From Elysia marginata (taxonomy: Eukaryota > Mollusca > Gastropoda > Plakobranchidae), in contig BMAT01008040.1 of assembly GCA_019649035.1 (NCBI GenBank), forward strand, positions 81,384 to 145,383: a stretch of DNA of 64,000 nucleotides, read 5' to 3'. This document shows positions 36,186 to 47,702 of this stretch, one piece after another. Made by a program: the position numbers and the translations under genes. Under the pieces are notes generated by a model, which saw only the letters and a program-made list of their open reading frames with translations, had not been told where the DNA came from and did no database searches. Position 1 is the stretch's first letter. Every line of letters starts with the position of its first letter.

Positions 36186-36768
36186 ATACTCCAAGTCCAA
36201 AGGACAGGGCATTAGGCCTAGTTAATGGCGTAAAATTGCTTCCCCTTTTACCACATGTCACTGAATAGGAGCCAAGCACAACGAGCTTGAGAAAAACAGC
36301 GGACACACTAAAGTGCCCGTTGTTCTGTGCATTGTACGTAATGAATGAATTCTTAATATTTATGAACAATTGTGTTTGTTGCGACTTTTCAACAAAAGGC
36401 CACCAGAAATCGGTCTCCGGCTTTTTTTCCCCCTTTGATTGTTTGTTTTTCTTGATGAGCTCTTTAATACACGTGTCTATTGATTTCGTTATCACTCATC
36501 TATCGCTTGAAACTACTGTTTTCCGACGATTGCCATTAAACAACAAAATATGTAAGACTAAGAATGATGCCAAATATATATACAAACTTTGTATTTACAT
36601 ATATGTAGCGTACATGCATAATTATTGCATTGCTTCATCTCTCACAAAAAAGTTTTAAATGCTACACCTCTGCTCCTCATTTGCGGTATAACCACAGAAA
36701 TGTATGTACCAGTACTGTGATCTTTCCGAGGTATGCTATTTACAACTTTCAAAACAAAATGGGAGTGG

Positions 36769-37379
36769 NNNNNNNNNNNNNNNNNNNNNNNNNNNNNNNN
36801 NNNNNNNNNNNNNNNNNNNNNNNNNNNNNNNNNNNNNNNNNNNNNNNNNNNNNNNNNNNNNNNNNNNNNNNNNNNNNNNNNNNNNNNNNNNNNNNNNNNN
36901 NNNNNNNNNNNNNNNNNNNNNNNNNNNNNNNNNNNNNNNNNNNNNNNNNNNNNNNNNNNNNNNNNNNNNNNNNNNNNNNNNNNNNNNNNNNNNNNNNNNN
37001 NNNNNNNNNNNNNNNNNNNNNNNNNNNNNNNNNNNNNNNNNNNNNNNNNNNNNNNNNNNNNNNNNNNNNNNNNNNNNNNNNNNNNNNNNNNNNNNNNNNN
37101 NNNNNNNNNNNNNNNNNNNNNNNNNNNNNNNNNNNNNNNNNNNNNNNNNNNNNNNNNNNNNNNNNNNNNNNNNNNNNNNNNNNNNNNNNNNNNNNNNNNN
37201 NNNNNNNNNNNNNNNNNNNNNNNNNNNNNNNNNNNNNNNNNNNNNNNNNNNNNNNNNNNNNNNNNNNNNNNNNNNNNNNNNNNNNNNNNNNNNNNNNNNN
37301 NNNNNNNNNNNNNNNNNNNNNNNNNNNNNNNNNNNNNNNNNNNNNNNNNNNNNNNNNNNNNNNNNNNNNNNNNNNNNNN
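36769..37379. other. Assembly gap (611 N)
   Basis: N run, directly followed by a C homopolymer at 37380-37392. Confidence 1.
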
Positions 37380-40154
37380 CCCCCCCCCCCCCTCCACTCT
37401 TGCTGAAAGTTTAAGTCAATTCGAGAATTGAGAATTTCAAAGCTAACCCATCATAAAAAAGTGACATCCCCTACAAGTTGACTGTATAATGTTGGGTGTG
37501 ACATGTCCATCAGCTTCATGAGACCAAGAATGCGAGTCCCATCAAACACAACAGGTGTAAATGATTTATTTTTAGCATTATATTTCTGATGCACGAGGTC
37601 CTCAGTATAAACAGAAAGAATAAATAAAATACAAGCTTATTTGAGTTTGTCTACTAGTTATGCCGCACACGTCTTCAATGTGTTAAAGTAAAAGTTCCTC
37701 ATAAAAGTTCTAAAGTCTGGTGTTCAATTCCCACTGTACAAGAATGGGCTTTGCACCTCCAATCACAGTCTGTCTTAAAACTAATCCGAGTATACAGGGG
37801 CTTTACACCTACAATCAAAGACAGTCTTATAACTAGTCCCTGTATACATAATTACATTGCACAGCAACACTCACAAGACATACGATACAGTGCGTAGATA
37901 CTCTTAGTCTCTAGCACTTGTATCGATGCAACAATACAGAAAGAATACACATCATGAATGCACTTGAAATCTGAGATTTTGATAATAAATAACACTTTAT
38001 TTCAGTCAGACATATATACTCTGCATGTGTAATTAGAGATGGCAACCTGTACATGAAACATGCTATACATATCTAATATCAAACAAGAGCTGAAGATGTT
38101 TGAAATTCAATTTATGGTAAATCACTTGGAGTACAGAAAAACAGAGCCAGTAAAGTTACATGTAATTTAGAAAAAAAAACCCACCTGTAAACAACTTAGC
38201 TACTGAAATATCAACTTTAATTTTTTATTTTAAGTTCCCCATATAAACTTGAAATCAATCAACGTAAAAGATAATGTTCAAATCAATTAAAAAAACTGAA
38301 AAACAAATTTCCTGGTTTTTGCTTGGACTATAAGTTTGTCCATCGATGGATACAATAATTATAGTGTAATATTCAAGTTACTGAGATGATTAAATCCACA
38401 CAAGGCCAACTGAAGTGAGATTGTTTAGAGAATGGCCTTATGTCAGGTTTATATCATAAACACACTAAACTAGCTCTTAATCCTAACCCATTCTATCACC
38501 ACTGCCATAATAAAAAGAGACACTCCAGCCTATCTTCTATGGCCCACAGTTTTAAGTCAAACTATTACACTACAACTATATATGTTCTATTTTATGTACA
38601 CTATGGAGTCACAAAAAAAGAAAAACAAAAAGAAATGCTCCACATTAATGCTGTTTAACTAAATATTTATAATGGCGAAAGAAACTAATAAAGAATAACT
38701 TTATAGAGTCATTTCAAGACATGAACAAAAATTATATCTGGCATCTCACATAACAATAGAAGCTTCTTAAAATTTGTAATTTTTACTTTATAGGCCTACA
38801 CTTCGACTTAAAGTCTAAAATTTTCTAAATTATTGGAAGAAAAAATATAAATTACTTTCTAAACTAATTTGAATAGATACTTACAAATTTATTCACAGAT
38901 AAAAAATATATTAAATTATTTTGTGCCTTTTACACATAATACATTGTGTCCAAGTCCATGCAAATTTACTTGCCTTGAATAAGTTGTTCAGACTCACCAA
39001 TATTAAGCGTCAGAATTCAATTTTTATTAAATTTATGAGTTAAGTCTAAATAGTATAGTATATTGGTATAATAAACAAAATAGAAAAATTAAACCATATG
39101 CATCAAACCTATAACTTATGATATAGAGATTGAAGAATTGAATTTTGTAAAAACAATACAAAAAGATCGCTGTAACTGCAACGCAGTAAGGTCACCAAGT
39201 GAACAAAATTCACATACCTGCCAGAAATTGCACTCATTGTTTCTTTAACGCACCTAAGAAAATTACACAGGTGTCCACATATAGTCACGACTTCTAAAAG
39301 AAACCTGTTTTATGTTCACAGCTCTTCCCCTCCCCCATCCACCCACTTAATGAGTTCATCTTATCTTCATTGGTTTTTGAACACCACAAACCTACTAAAG
39401 TATAACAATAAAATGAATAGAGCTCCAGAAAGAAAATATAAACTGTGTCTTTTATTTAAAAAAGGTTAAAATACATGTTTCAACATGTTCGGATGATTGC
39501 AAGAAATATGTACTACAATATTAAAATCATACATACAAACTCACATGAAAAAAGTTTAAATGGCAGAGCACTTATTAAAGTGCGTCAGGAAATTTAAAAC
39601 CATCTTGGTATAAGACTCTTGGAGCAGTTAATTGGACGTAAATATTCACAACAAAGTTTCTGGACATGATATCAAAAATTACCCAACATGTTACGGACCC
39701 TGATCTCCCTCAGTATACAAGTACACATGTATTAGATCAGCAGTTTCAAACAAAATTTACGGCCGAAGCCTAAACTAACATTATTCTTGACTTTTTTTTT
39801 AACTCAATGGAGTCGCGCTCTATAACCCAGCCTAGTTACACAGAATCGCGCCATTTTTACCAATTCATTTTTACTCGATAAAAAAATTAGTAATTAAAAG
39901 CAGAAAAGAGATGTTTTCAAAGGGGTATCTCCAAATTCAACATGAAAAGATGCCCGGTCTAACAATACCAGGTTGACTGACTTTTGACTGATAGCTGTTT
40001 GGGAGGAAATTCCATAATCCGTTGCATATTGTATGATACAACACAACTTCATTGAGCTAAAAATCTTTGTTTTCTACAAATGAATAAAGCCAAAGGCATT
40101 TTAGTTGGAAAGATGAAATGTGTCGTAACCAGCGGATTCGAGAGAGCCGCAAAG

Positions 40155-41170
40155 TCTTTACACAAAATCAAATTATTTTAAATTTGTTTTAAAAGTCTAC
40201 ACTCAATTCTGTGATCACTTCTACACAGTTATACATTACCAGGCGTTAATAATTTGACTGCGGCAATTTTTAAAGCTTTCAGACGTTAAACACTGAATGA
40301 ATTTATCATAGCTTTGTTGAAAGATATAGCAATATCTGCTGAATCAAAATATCAAGTAAATTAAAAGAGGAATACATCTGCTTTTAAACCAGGGCATTTT
40401 ATAAAATTTAAATTTCCTACACTGAAGTCATTTGGACTGGCAGTGAGACAAATAAGCTTTAGAAACAACAATAGAAACCAAAATGATTTCATTAATCTAA
40501 TTCCATATTTAGGTAACAGAAATGATGATGAAAAGTCAAATTTTTCTTTCTTTTCATTTTTTTCCCCTAAGAAGTTACATGCAAACCCACCTCAACAAAG
40601 ATAAATTCATCAAACGAGCACAATCTTTCCTGTTTCATAAATGCAATGATAACATGCAACACATGTCGTTTTATTAATGGATGCAGTCTAAAAACTTTTA
40701 GAACTTATTTAGTCATGTCTTCCTATAGGCAAACAAAATCACACTAAGCTTCCAACTTTGACATGTGTGTGAGTAAATAGTAAATATATATTCAGATTAT
40801 GTACATAGATCATTAAAAGTTTTTGATGGATTTTGTCTCTCTAACTCCCTATAGAACCTAATTATTTTAGCCCATACATCTAAATTGGTAAGCTCTAGAG
40901 CCCACATATGTCCGCATTGAGTTCAAATGTTTCAAAAGTTCCTCTGTAAGAAAACCAGCATTAGGCGTAATGGACATTTCAAAGTAATATTAAAAAAAAA
41001 AACACCCACACACAATTTTAGGATTCTCCAAAATGCAAGATGTGTCAAACTCCTTTTTAAGAGTATTGCACTTAACAGCACAAAAGTCCCTACACAAATT
41101 TAAATTACTTTAAATTTGTTTTAAAAGTCCATACTCAATTCTGTGATCACTGCTACACAGTTATACCTCA
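40155..41170. repeat. Pair of ~80-bp direct repeats 0.9 kb apart
   Basis: TTTTAAATTTGTTTTAAAAG, CTCAATTCTGTGATCACT and CTACACAGTTATAC occur in the same order at 40175-40232 and 41105-41167, with few differences. Confidence 0.8.
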
Positions 41171-42432
41171 GTGCACCACATCACAACATACCTTGTTGGT
41201 ACATACATTGCCACCAGTTTATTATTAACCCTAGAAGCATCCCATATTATTTTTTGTGCCGTAATTTCCCATAGCTTTAGGGCTAAAATAAAATTCCGGT
41301 TTATTAGCTGATTTAATGTAACAAAGACAGAAAAAGAGATGGCAAAATGAGTTTGTCAGTGTATGAGGACAATATTTGCTACAAGTACAAGGACGACGGA
41401 GAACAATCCTGCCTATTACCCACTTATATGGAAACAGCTGCTTCTAAAGCAAGTAAAGGAAGAGATCAACAGACATTGGACAGGAACTGTACTGTTTACA
41501 ACATTTTTTTAAATTCAGTGCAAGACTTTATGGTTACTTTAAAGCAAAACAAAGCTGGCTTATAAAATACATTGAAGTGAATGTAAGACTTTACAGGACT
41601 ACAACCGTAATCAAAGCTGCAATCATTTAACAGGAAGTAAATTCTAAAATTACTTACCAATCTGAGTGGTGGGCTTAAGTTTGTAAATTATATATATATA
41701 TATAAAGAATCAATGGACGCATGCTTATATCTTTCTTGGTCTGGATAACATGTACGAGCATTACATATTATGATGAAAATCTATCATGATCTTATTTTTC
41801 CAATCGGCTGCAACATAACACCCATCAAAAGACACAATTGATGGAATGTTTCACATTTGTATGATGATGTTTTATATACAAATGAACTGGAAGTTATTTA
41901 ATTGGACTCCTTTAGTAAATAAAAAGATGCAATGGGATTTGAGAAAAACAACAGTGCCACATAGTTTTTACCTAATGTCTTCAGCAGAAAAATCATTCTG
42001 TGTTTACCGATTAGCTAAAACTCAAACCAAAAGAAATAAAAAGGACCTACCCATGACTCTACTACCAACAGAGGCTACATCATTGGCTATTTAAATAACA
42101 AGAATGAAACTAACATTCTAAAAATACATATGTAAATGAAAAATTAAAGCAACCAAAATAGTACTTTAAAAAATGTCATACATTGTTTGGCAACTGCCTT
42201 TACATGAAATGATGAAAACTGCCTCAAGTTGATACTTTTTAAAATAAAAATCTTCACAAAGATGTAGTAATTAATAGCAACGACAATTTGATAACTGTTT
42301 TACAGTCAAAACAAAACATTGTGACATGACACAGACAATTTAACAACTTGAAAAATAAAATTGGAAACTACCCCCTTATATTCATATAGTAGCTTCAAAG
42401 AAAAAAAATGCTGAAAAGCTAAAAAAAAAAAA

Positions 42433-42481
42433 AGAGACAGAGAGAGAGACAGAGAGTGAGGGAGAAAGAAAGGGAGAGAGT

Positions 42482-42513
<32 letters not shown>

Positions 42514-42514
42514 T
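42433..42514. repeat. GA-rich microsatellite
   Basis: Imperfect (GA)n with CAGAGA interruptions. Confidence 0.85.
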
Positions 42515-45272
42515 GCAGATGTCATCAAATGAAAAAAAATTGTAGGAAATGAAGTATGAGATTGATTTTCCTCAAGAAAAAATATCAAAATTTCTGCATT
42601 CTTACGCAAATTTAAAGCATTTTTGCCAACCTAAGATAAGAATTTGTGGCTGAAGAATTATAACAATATAACTGAAAAATACAATTTAAAAACATTTCAT
42701 CATTTAATTCATAAAAGTAAGAGGTTTCTTTCAATTATCTATGTACACATGTAAATTTAATATGAGGCAGAAAGTGTACATTTTGACTAGGCATGGGAGC
42801 TTTGAGAAAGTTTACAAAGTAGGCATGTATTATGCAAATTATAAAAAAAAAGACCATTCCTACAATTTTCAGATCTAAGTAGACCTTCACTACCAACTAA
42901 CATGTTGTTGCCTAAAAAGTTTTTTTGAAATAAATGCACTCCTATATATTGAAAGGCAAAAACAAATAACTTTATTTTTGCCTTTAATGTAATAGGTCTA
43001 AAATCTTCTAATCCTAAAAAAATTTAGTTTTTCAATTAGGTTTCTAGACTTACTATTAAAAAAAAATAAAAAATTTAATAAATTTTTCCGAATCACATTT
43101 CTTTGCTTCTAATACGAGAGGACTAAATTTCCCACCCTCAAACAAAAAACAACTGAAAGACGGAAAGAAAAACTTCCCACATCAGTATTGAAAATGTGGT
43201 CATGAAGAATAAATTAATAACTGATGGTGTAATGTTAACAAGAACACCAAAAGAAAGCCAAGTGCATACAAACCAATTGCACGGCCCTCTCAAGAAACAG
43301 AACAAGTAGGAAACATCTACTATATGACAATTAAGACACATCTTAACTCCTTGACTGGTTGCCCTTTATGAATAAAAAAAGTTCTACAAATTAAACTTTC
43401 AAGAACCAACAAAGTACCATCGCCAACATTGCAACGAGCATCTTACCCTGCTTTTAATGAAACCTGGGTAAATTACTAACAAGCATGTATTAAAAAAATC
43501 TTCAGCGTTTACAAAATAAGGCCCACCTGAATTCATATACTTTAGAACTTTATTAAAGGAACCAAATCCACTTTGAGCCCTTTTAAAATTTAAATTGCCT
43601 ATTAGTAAAATCAGCATATGCTTACCCCAACATCAAACTCTGAGCAACAATAATTTTAGATCTTGTCCATAGCTGCCAAGGGAAATCATTACTAGGGCGC
43701 CAAAAGACTGATTATATCATAGGAATATACAAAATTCACACTGTACACACACAAAAAAAAGGACATAGCAATCACCATTGCCAGAAGTACATTACCCTTA
43801 CTTTGCATCTTAAAGAGTTTGTATCGAGGAAATACAATTTTGAGCATACTAGATAGGGCATGGATCACTAAGAAAAGCTGAGTTCAAGTTTCAATGCACA
43901 TCAAACAGAACCCAAAAATATACACTCTAAAAATTATTACTTAAAAATTTATCTAAAAAAATACGGAACTTAAATTCATTATGTAAAGGCATCAAACATC
44001 TCAAATATAGGTTTAAGATGAAGCCAATTCGGATGTTTGGATAAGTCTAACTTTTGGCAAACAAATAACATGAAGGCCAAAAGTTAGAAATATTTGAATT
44101 TGAAAAATAAAATGAACACGAGGTTATATAGATACTCTTGAATAGAACTGAGTTGAACAAGCAAACAAAAAAAAATAACTCAAGAGAATAACAACCTGTG
44201 TCAATTTTAACAAAAACAGATTCTCAAAACAAAGTTGCTAGCTATGAAAATTTTCTGTCACTAACACAAAAACGTGTAATGCAATCAGTCTATAGGAACT
44301 AATCGCAACAAAATCACAAGCAGATACATTAACTTTATTGAAGTTTCGAAGCATGATGAACTACTTGAAATACAATTTGCTGGAAACATCTTAAGACTTT
44401 GTTGATTTCAAAGGTAGTTAAAAGAGGAAAAAAGTGTTCACCTTTCCAACATCCAAATTAAAAGTGTTGAATGCCAGAAACAAGCAACGTTTAATCACCA
44501 TGTAACTTCAACTTCAAGCAAACCATGATCAGGTTAGGCCAAAATTTACAAAAGAAACACCCCTCCCCCCAAAAAAAAAATATCAAACGATTTCTATGAT
44601 CTTTGTACAACATTCATATTACAAGTAAAAACAATCGCTCCATCATCATTACAAAACAAATTGAATTAATTGAAGTAAGTTATTCCTTCTCGATAAAAAT
44701 AGAAAGCAATTTAAATATATTCATGTGTCAGAAAAAAGAGAAACAAAACAAAACAAAATCAAAATTTAAAGTTATCAACCAAGCCTGAAAAAAATAAATC
44801 TGAAACAACACCTGAAGATCCAATAGCAAAACAGAATGTATTAAAAGAGAAGAAACTAAACAATTAATTCAGATTTGAATTATCGTATTTAATATTGCAA
44901 CACCCACAAAATAACTGGAATTAAAAGGTTTTTGTTTGTAATTACAAAATAACACAAACAACTAATATTCAATCTTCTCTTTAAGTGTCAAAGTATAAAA
45001 TCCCGAGGGATAGCAAACAACATTTTGGTTTACATAGACTTTGGTTTCCAGGCAAAAAAAAAAAAAAAAAAAATTGAGAAAGCATTAGTTTTGTCTTGCC
45101 ACATATTTTGGTGCATCCAGTTCTGTTTTAAAACTAGGTTTTGCTTTGTCTTTAGATGGCTGTGTGACATGAATTATAGACTATAAAGAATATTATTGTA
45201 CTCATACAGGGGCCTACAATGATAACAATTATTACTTGTTTTAATGCAAATCATAAAATCAGCACTTTAAAT

Positions 45273-45712
45273 ATGTCTTGCAACCAGTCAAAATGAGTCT
45301 TAAGTCAAAATTGGAAGGTAGTAAGATATTGGTATCACGGAGAAGCTAATTTTCTGCACTTTCAAATGCAACAAACAGAAAAGCTCCATCAGGCTTCTGT
45401 ATGAAGTTATAGCAATTTGAAGTCGGCAGGCTTAGGGACTTGTGAAATTTTAGATTAGGGAGAAAATAGCATTTAACGTTTAGATGACTATAAAGGTGTT
45501 GAGGCCTTAGCAACCATACAAATTAGAATTAAACACATAAATATTACATTTCAACATTAATTCTGCGTAAAACCCGTTTAGAAATGGTTTTAGCGCCGAA
45601 ATCTAAAGTAAAAAAAAATTTGACTTCTGAACACCTACTAAACTTCTATAAAAGCCTGTATCTCAAAACAACGCCATTCAACTTATGACTCATTTGTACA
45701 GAACGCAAGACA
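45273..45712. mobile_element. MITE with ~25-bp terminal inverted repeats (copy B)
   Basis: Colinear with 7608-8036. The left end is ATGTCTTGCAACCAGT; the right end, reverse-complemented, is ATGTCTTGCGTTCTGT followed by ACAAATGAGTC. Confidence 0.75.
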
Positions 45713-45933
45713 TTGCGACCAAGGTGAATGAGACGGATGCCGCATTGCTTGTATGAGAAATGCATTTTTTTGAGCTGCACAACATAAATTATCTTGAAAC
45801 TACCAGATTTTTGTGGAAAGATGTTAAAACTTTTGTTGATTTATAGAGAAAAAGAAGGAAAAATTGACTTTTCAAAGGCATTATCTCAAATCAGGATTTC
45901 CAACTTGCCACTCACTCAGCCTAGTCGCAAGTC
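45711..45933. mobile_element. Second, related MITE abutting copy B
   Basis: The left end is TTGCGACCAAGGTGAATGAG. The right end, reverse-complemented, is TTGCGACTAGGCTGAGTGAG. The interior shares AAATTGACTT and TATCTCAAA words with copy B. The two share a boundary, suggesting a nested or tandem insertion. Confidence 0.55.
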
Positions 45934-47500
45934 ATATCTCATCCTTACTGGAACTATTATCTGTGAAATTTTGTAAAAATTTACTGCATGCCTAAAACTT
46001 TTAGTAGCTACCACTATCATAGCTTTGAAGCATGGTAGATTACTGCTGGAGTCATCTAATCTAGTACTTATTGTGTTAACTTTCAGGCTTGACTATGTCA
46101 ACATTTGAGGCTTATTTAACATAATTTTGGGCTTAGCATTGTTTTCTTTTGTCATGTTGTCATAATAGAAGACCATAAAAGAAACACACACACACAAATT
46201 TAATAAAAAGAACCAAAGCACACATGAAAAATAAATAAAAAGAATCAAAAAGATTAAACCTGAAACAAAATTCACGTGAGATATGTACAGACAGAATAAA
46301 TGAGCCTCCTTAACAAAAATAAACAGGCAGGAGATTAATCAATTCAATATGGTTTATACATGAACATCACTACATGCACACACATGCCATTCAATGTTAT
46401 AAAGCATTTTTAAAAAAAAACAAGGTATAAACTAATAAAATCAATTACTGAAGATATTTAAAAGAAAATCCATCAAAATTTTGAAAACTTTGTACATAGT
46501 AGAAAAAGCAGCTCTAAAAATAAAAAAAGGAAAAAAGAAGAAAACAAAAATTTATACAAGTCAAAAAGTTTTAAAAAATCCAGAAATTATGTATTAAGTA
46601 AAATCTTCTTAAAAAAAAAGACAAAATTCAAAATCCGCAGGTTTCAATCTTATTTCAAGTAGGATTGATTTTTGTAAAGAAATTAAGTTAAGCCTCATAT
46701 AGATACAACATAGAAAGCTTTTTTCACCCCTGCTCCATTTGACAAAGCAACGGTCATTTCAGTAACGTTACAAAAAAAGCAGAAATTTTAACATTAAAAT
46801 AAAAAAAACAACCAAGCTTCTTTCACAGATGTAGCAAAAATAGTATTGTAAATGCTAAGACTAAAAAGGAATCAGTAATAGAAATACAATTAGATGGGCA
46901 CCACTGTTTTCGCTACATTTTAAAAAAAACAACAACTGAAACTTAACAAAAAATCTTTTCAAATTTTTTTTAAAAGTCGGCCTACCAGGTATCATAAATT
47001 TCACTTTTGAAGATGAAACCATTACGAAAAGTAAACACGTTTTATTTCAAGGTAAAGAATCAAATGGAAGCAAAAGATAGTAACATGAAAAAAATGGGAC
47101 TCAAGAATATCAATCAATTTATTATTATGCAAAATTGGTCTCGAAATACAGTGTGGATTTTAATATAGCTACTTTAGCTTACAGTAGTAAGTTGAAATAT
47201 AATGAGGAAAAAAGTAAAAAAAAAATCATAAAAATAAAAGAATTAAACCAGTATTGGACCAAACATATTTTAATTATAGTACAGGTCCCCCAAATTTGGG
47301 TCAACTCAAAGGTAAGTATAACTTAAAATAAATAATTGTTTCAATTAAAGAATCAGCAGGCCAGCCCATTCCCAACCCTGGGATCAATACACACACACAA
47401 CAATGTATTAATATCACAAGCTTTCTGAAGCACAGACTTCCACATCAATTGTATCACAGAGTAAACGCATGCATATCATCATCTGATGTCAATTAAACTG
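45934..47500. other. A-rich non-coding interval, probable 3' UTR of the PH gene in its right part
   Basis: Many poly(A) runs on the plus strand (poly(U) leftward). No exon supported. A poly(G) run lies at 47514-47529. Confidence 0.35.
47118..47123 (-). promoter_or_regulatory. Candidate poly(A) signal of the PH-domain gene
   Basis: First AATAAA that I find on the minus strand beyond the PH-gene stop, about 580 nt downstream. The U-rich bias continues far past it, so a longer 3' UTR remains possible. Confidence 0.35.
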
Positions 47501-47702
47501 TTATCTTACTGGGGAGGGGGGGGGGGGGGTCTCAGGCCAGGATTTGCTTTTGCAAGAACCAGGTCAGGTAAATGCTTCGTTTACTGCATAGCACAGGCTT
47601 GCAAGCGACTCAAGTCAAACAGCTTGCTCAAGCAGAAAATTTTGCTTTCACTTTTTACTGTACAAAACAGGCCAACAAAGCACTCCCACTCCCAGCCCTG
47701 CT

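Larger units (their letters stand above)
37393..45270. other. Long A-rich (plus strand) non-coding interval
   Basis: No exon is supported over about 8 kb. The plus strand is conspicuously A-rich over T, i.e. U-rich if transcribed leftward. It contains a two-copy local repeat (37745-37850), a two-copy ~80-bp repeat (40155-40235 and 41088-41170), a short (TA)n at 41690-41703 and a GA-rich tract at 42433-42514. Confidence 0.4.

Noticed and set aside
36769-37379. Open frames spanning the gaps
   Set aside because: They are created by runs of N, here and at 16847-17064 and 56287-56488.
41347-41565. 72-aa plus-strand frame
   Set aside because: Short, in A-rich sequence, without homology or splice context.
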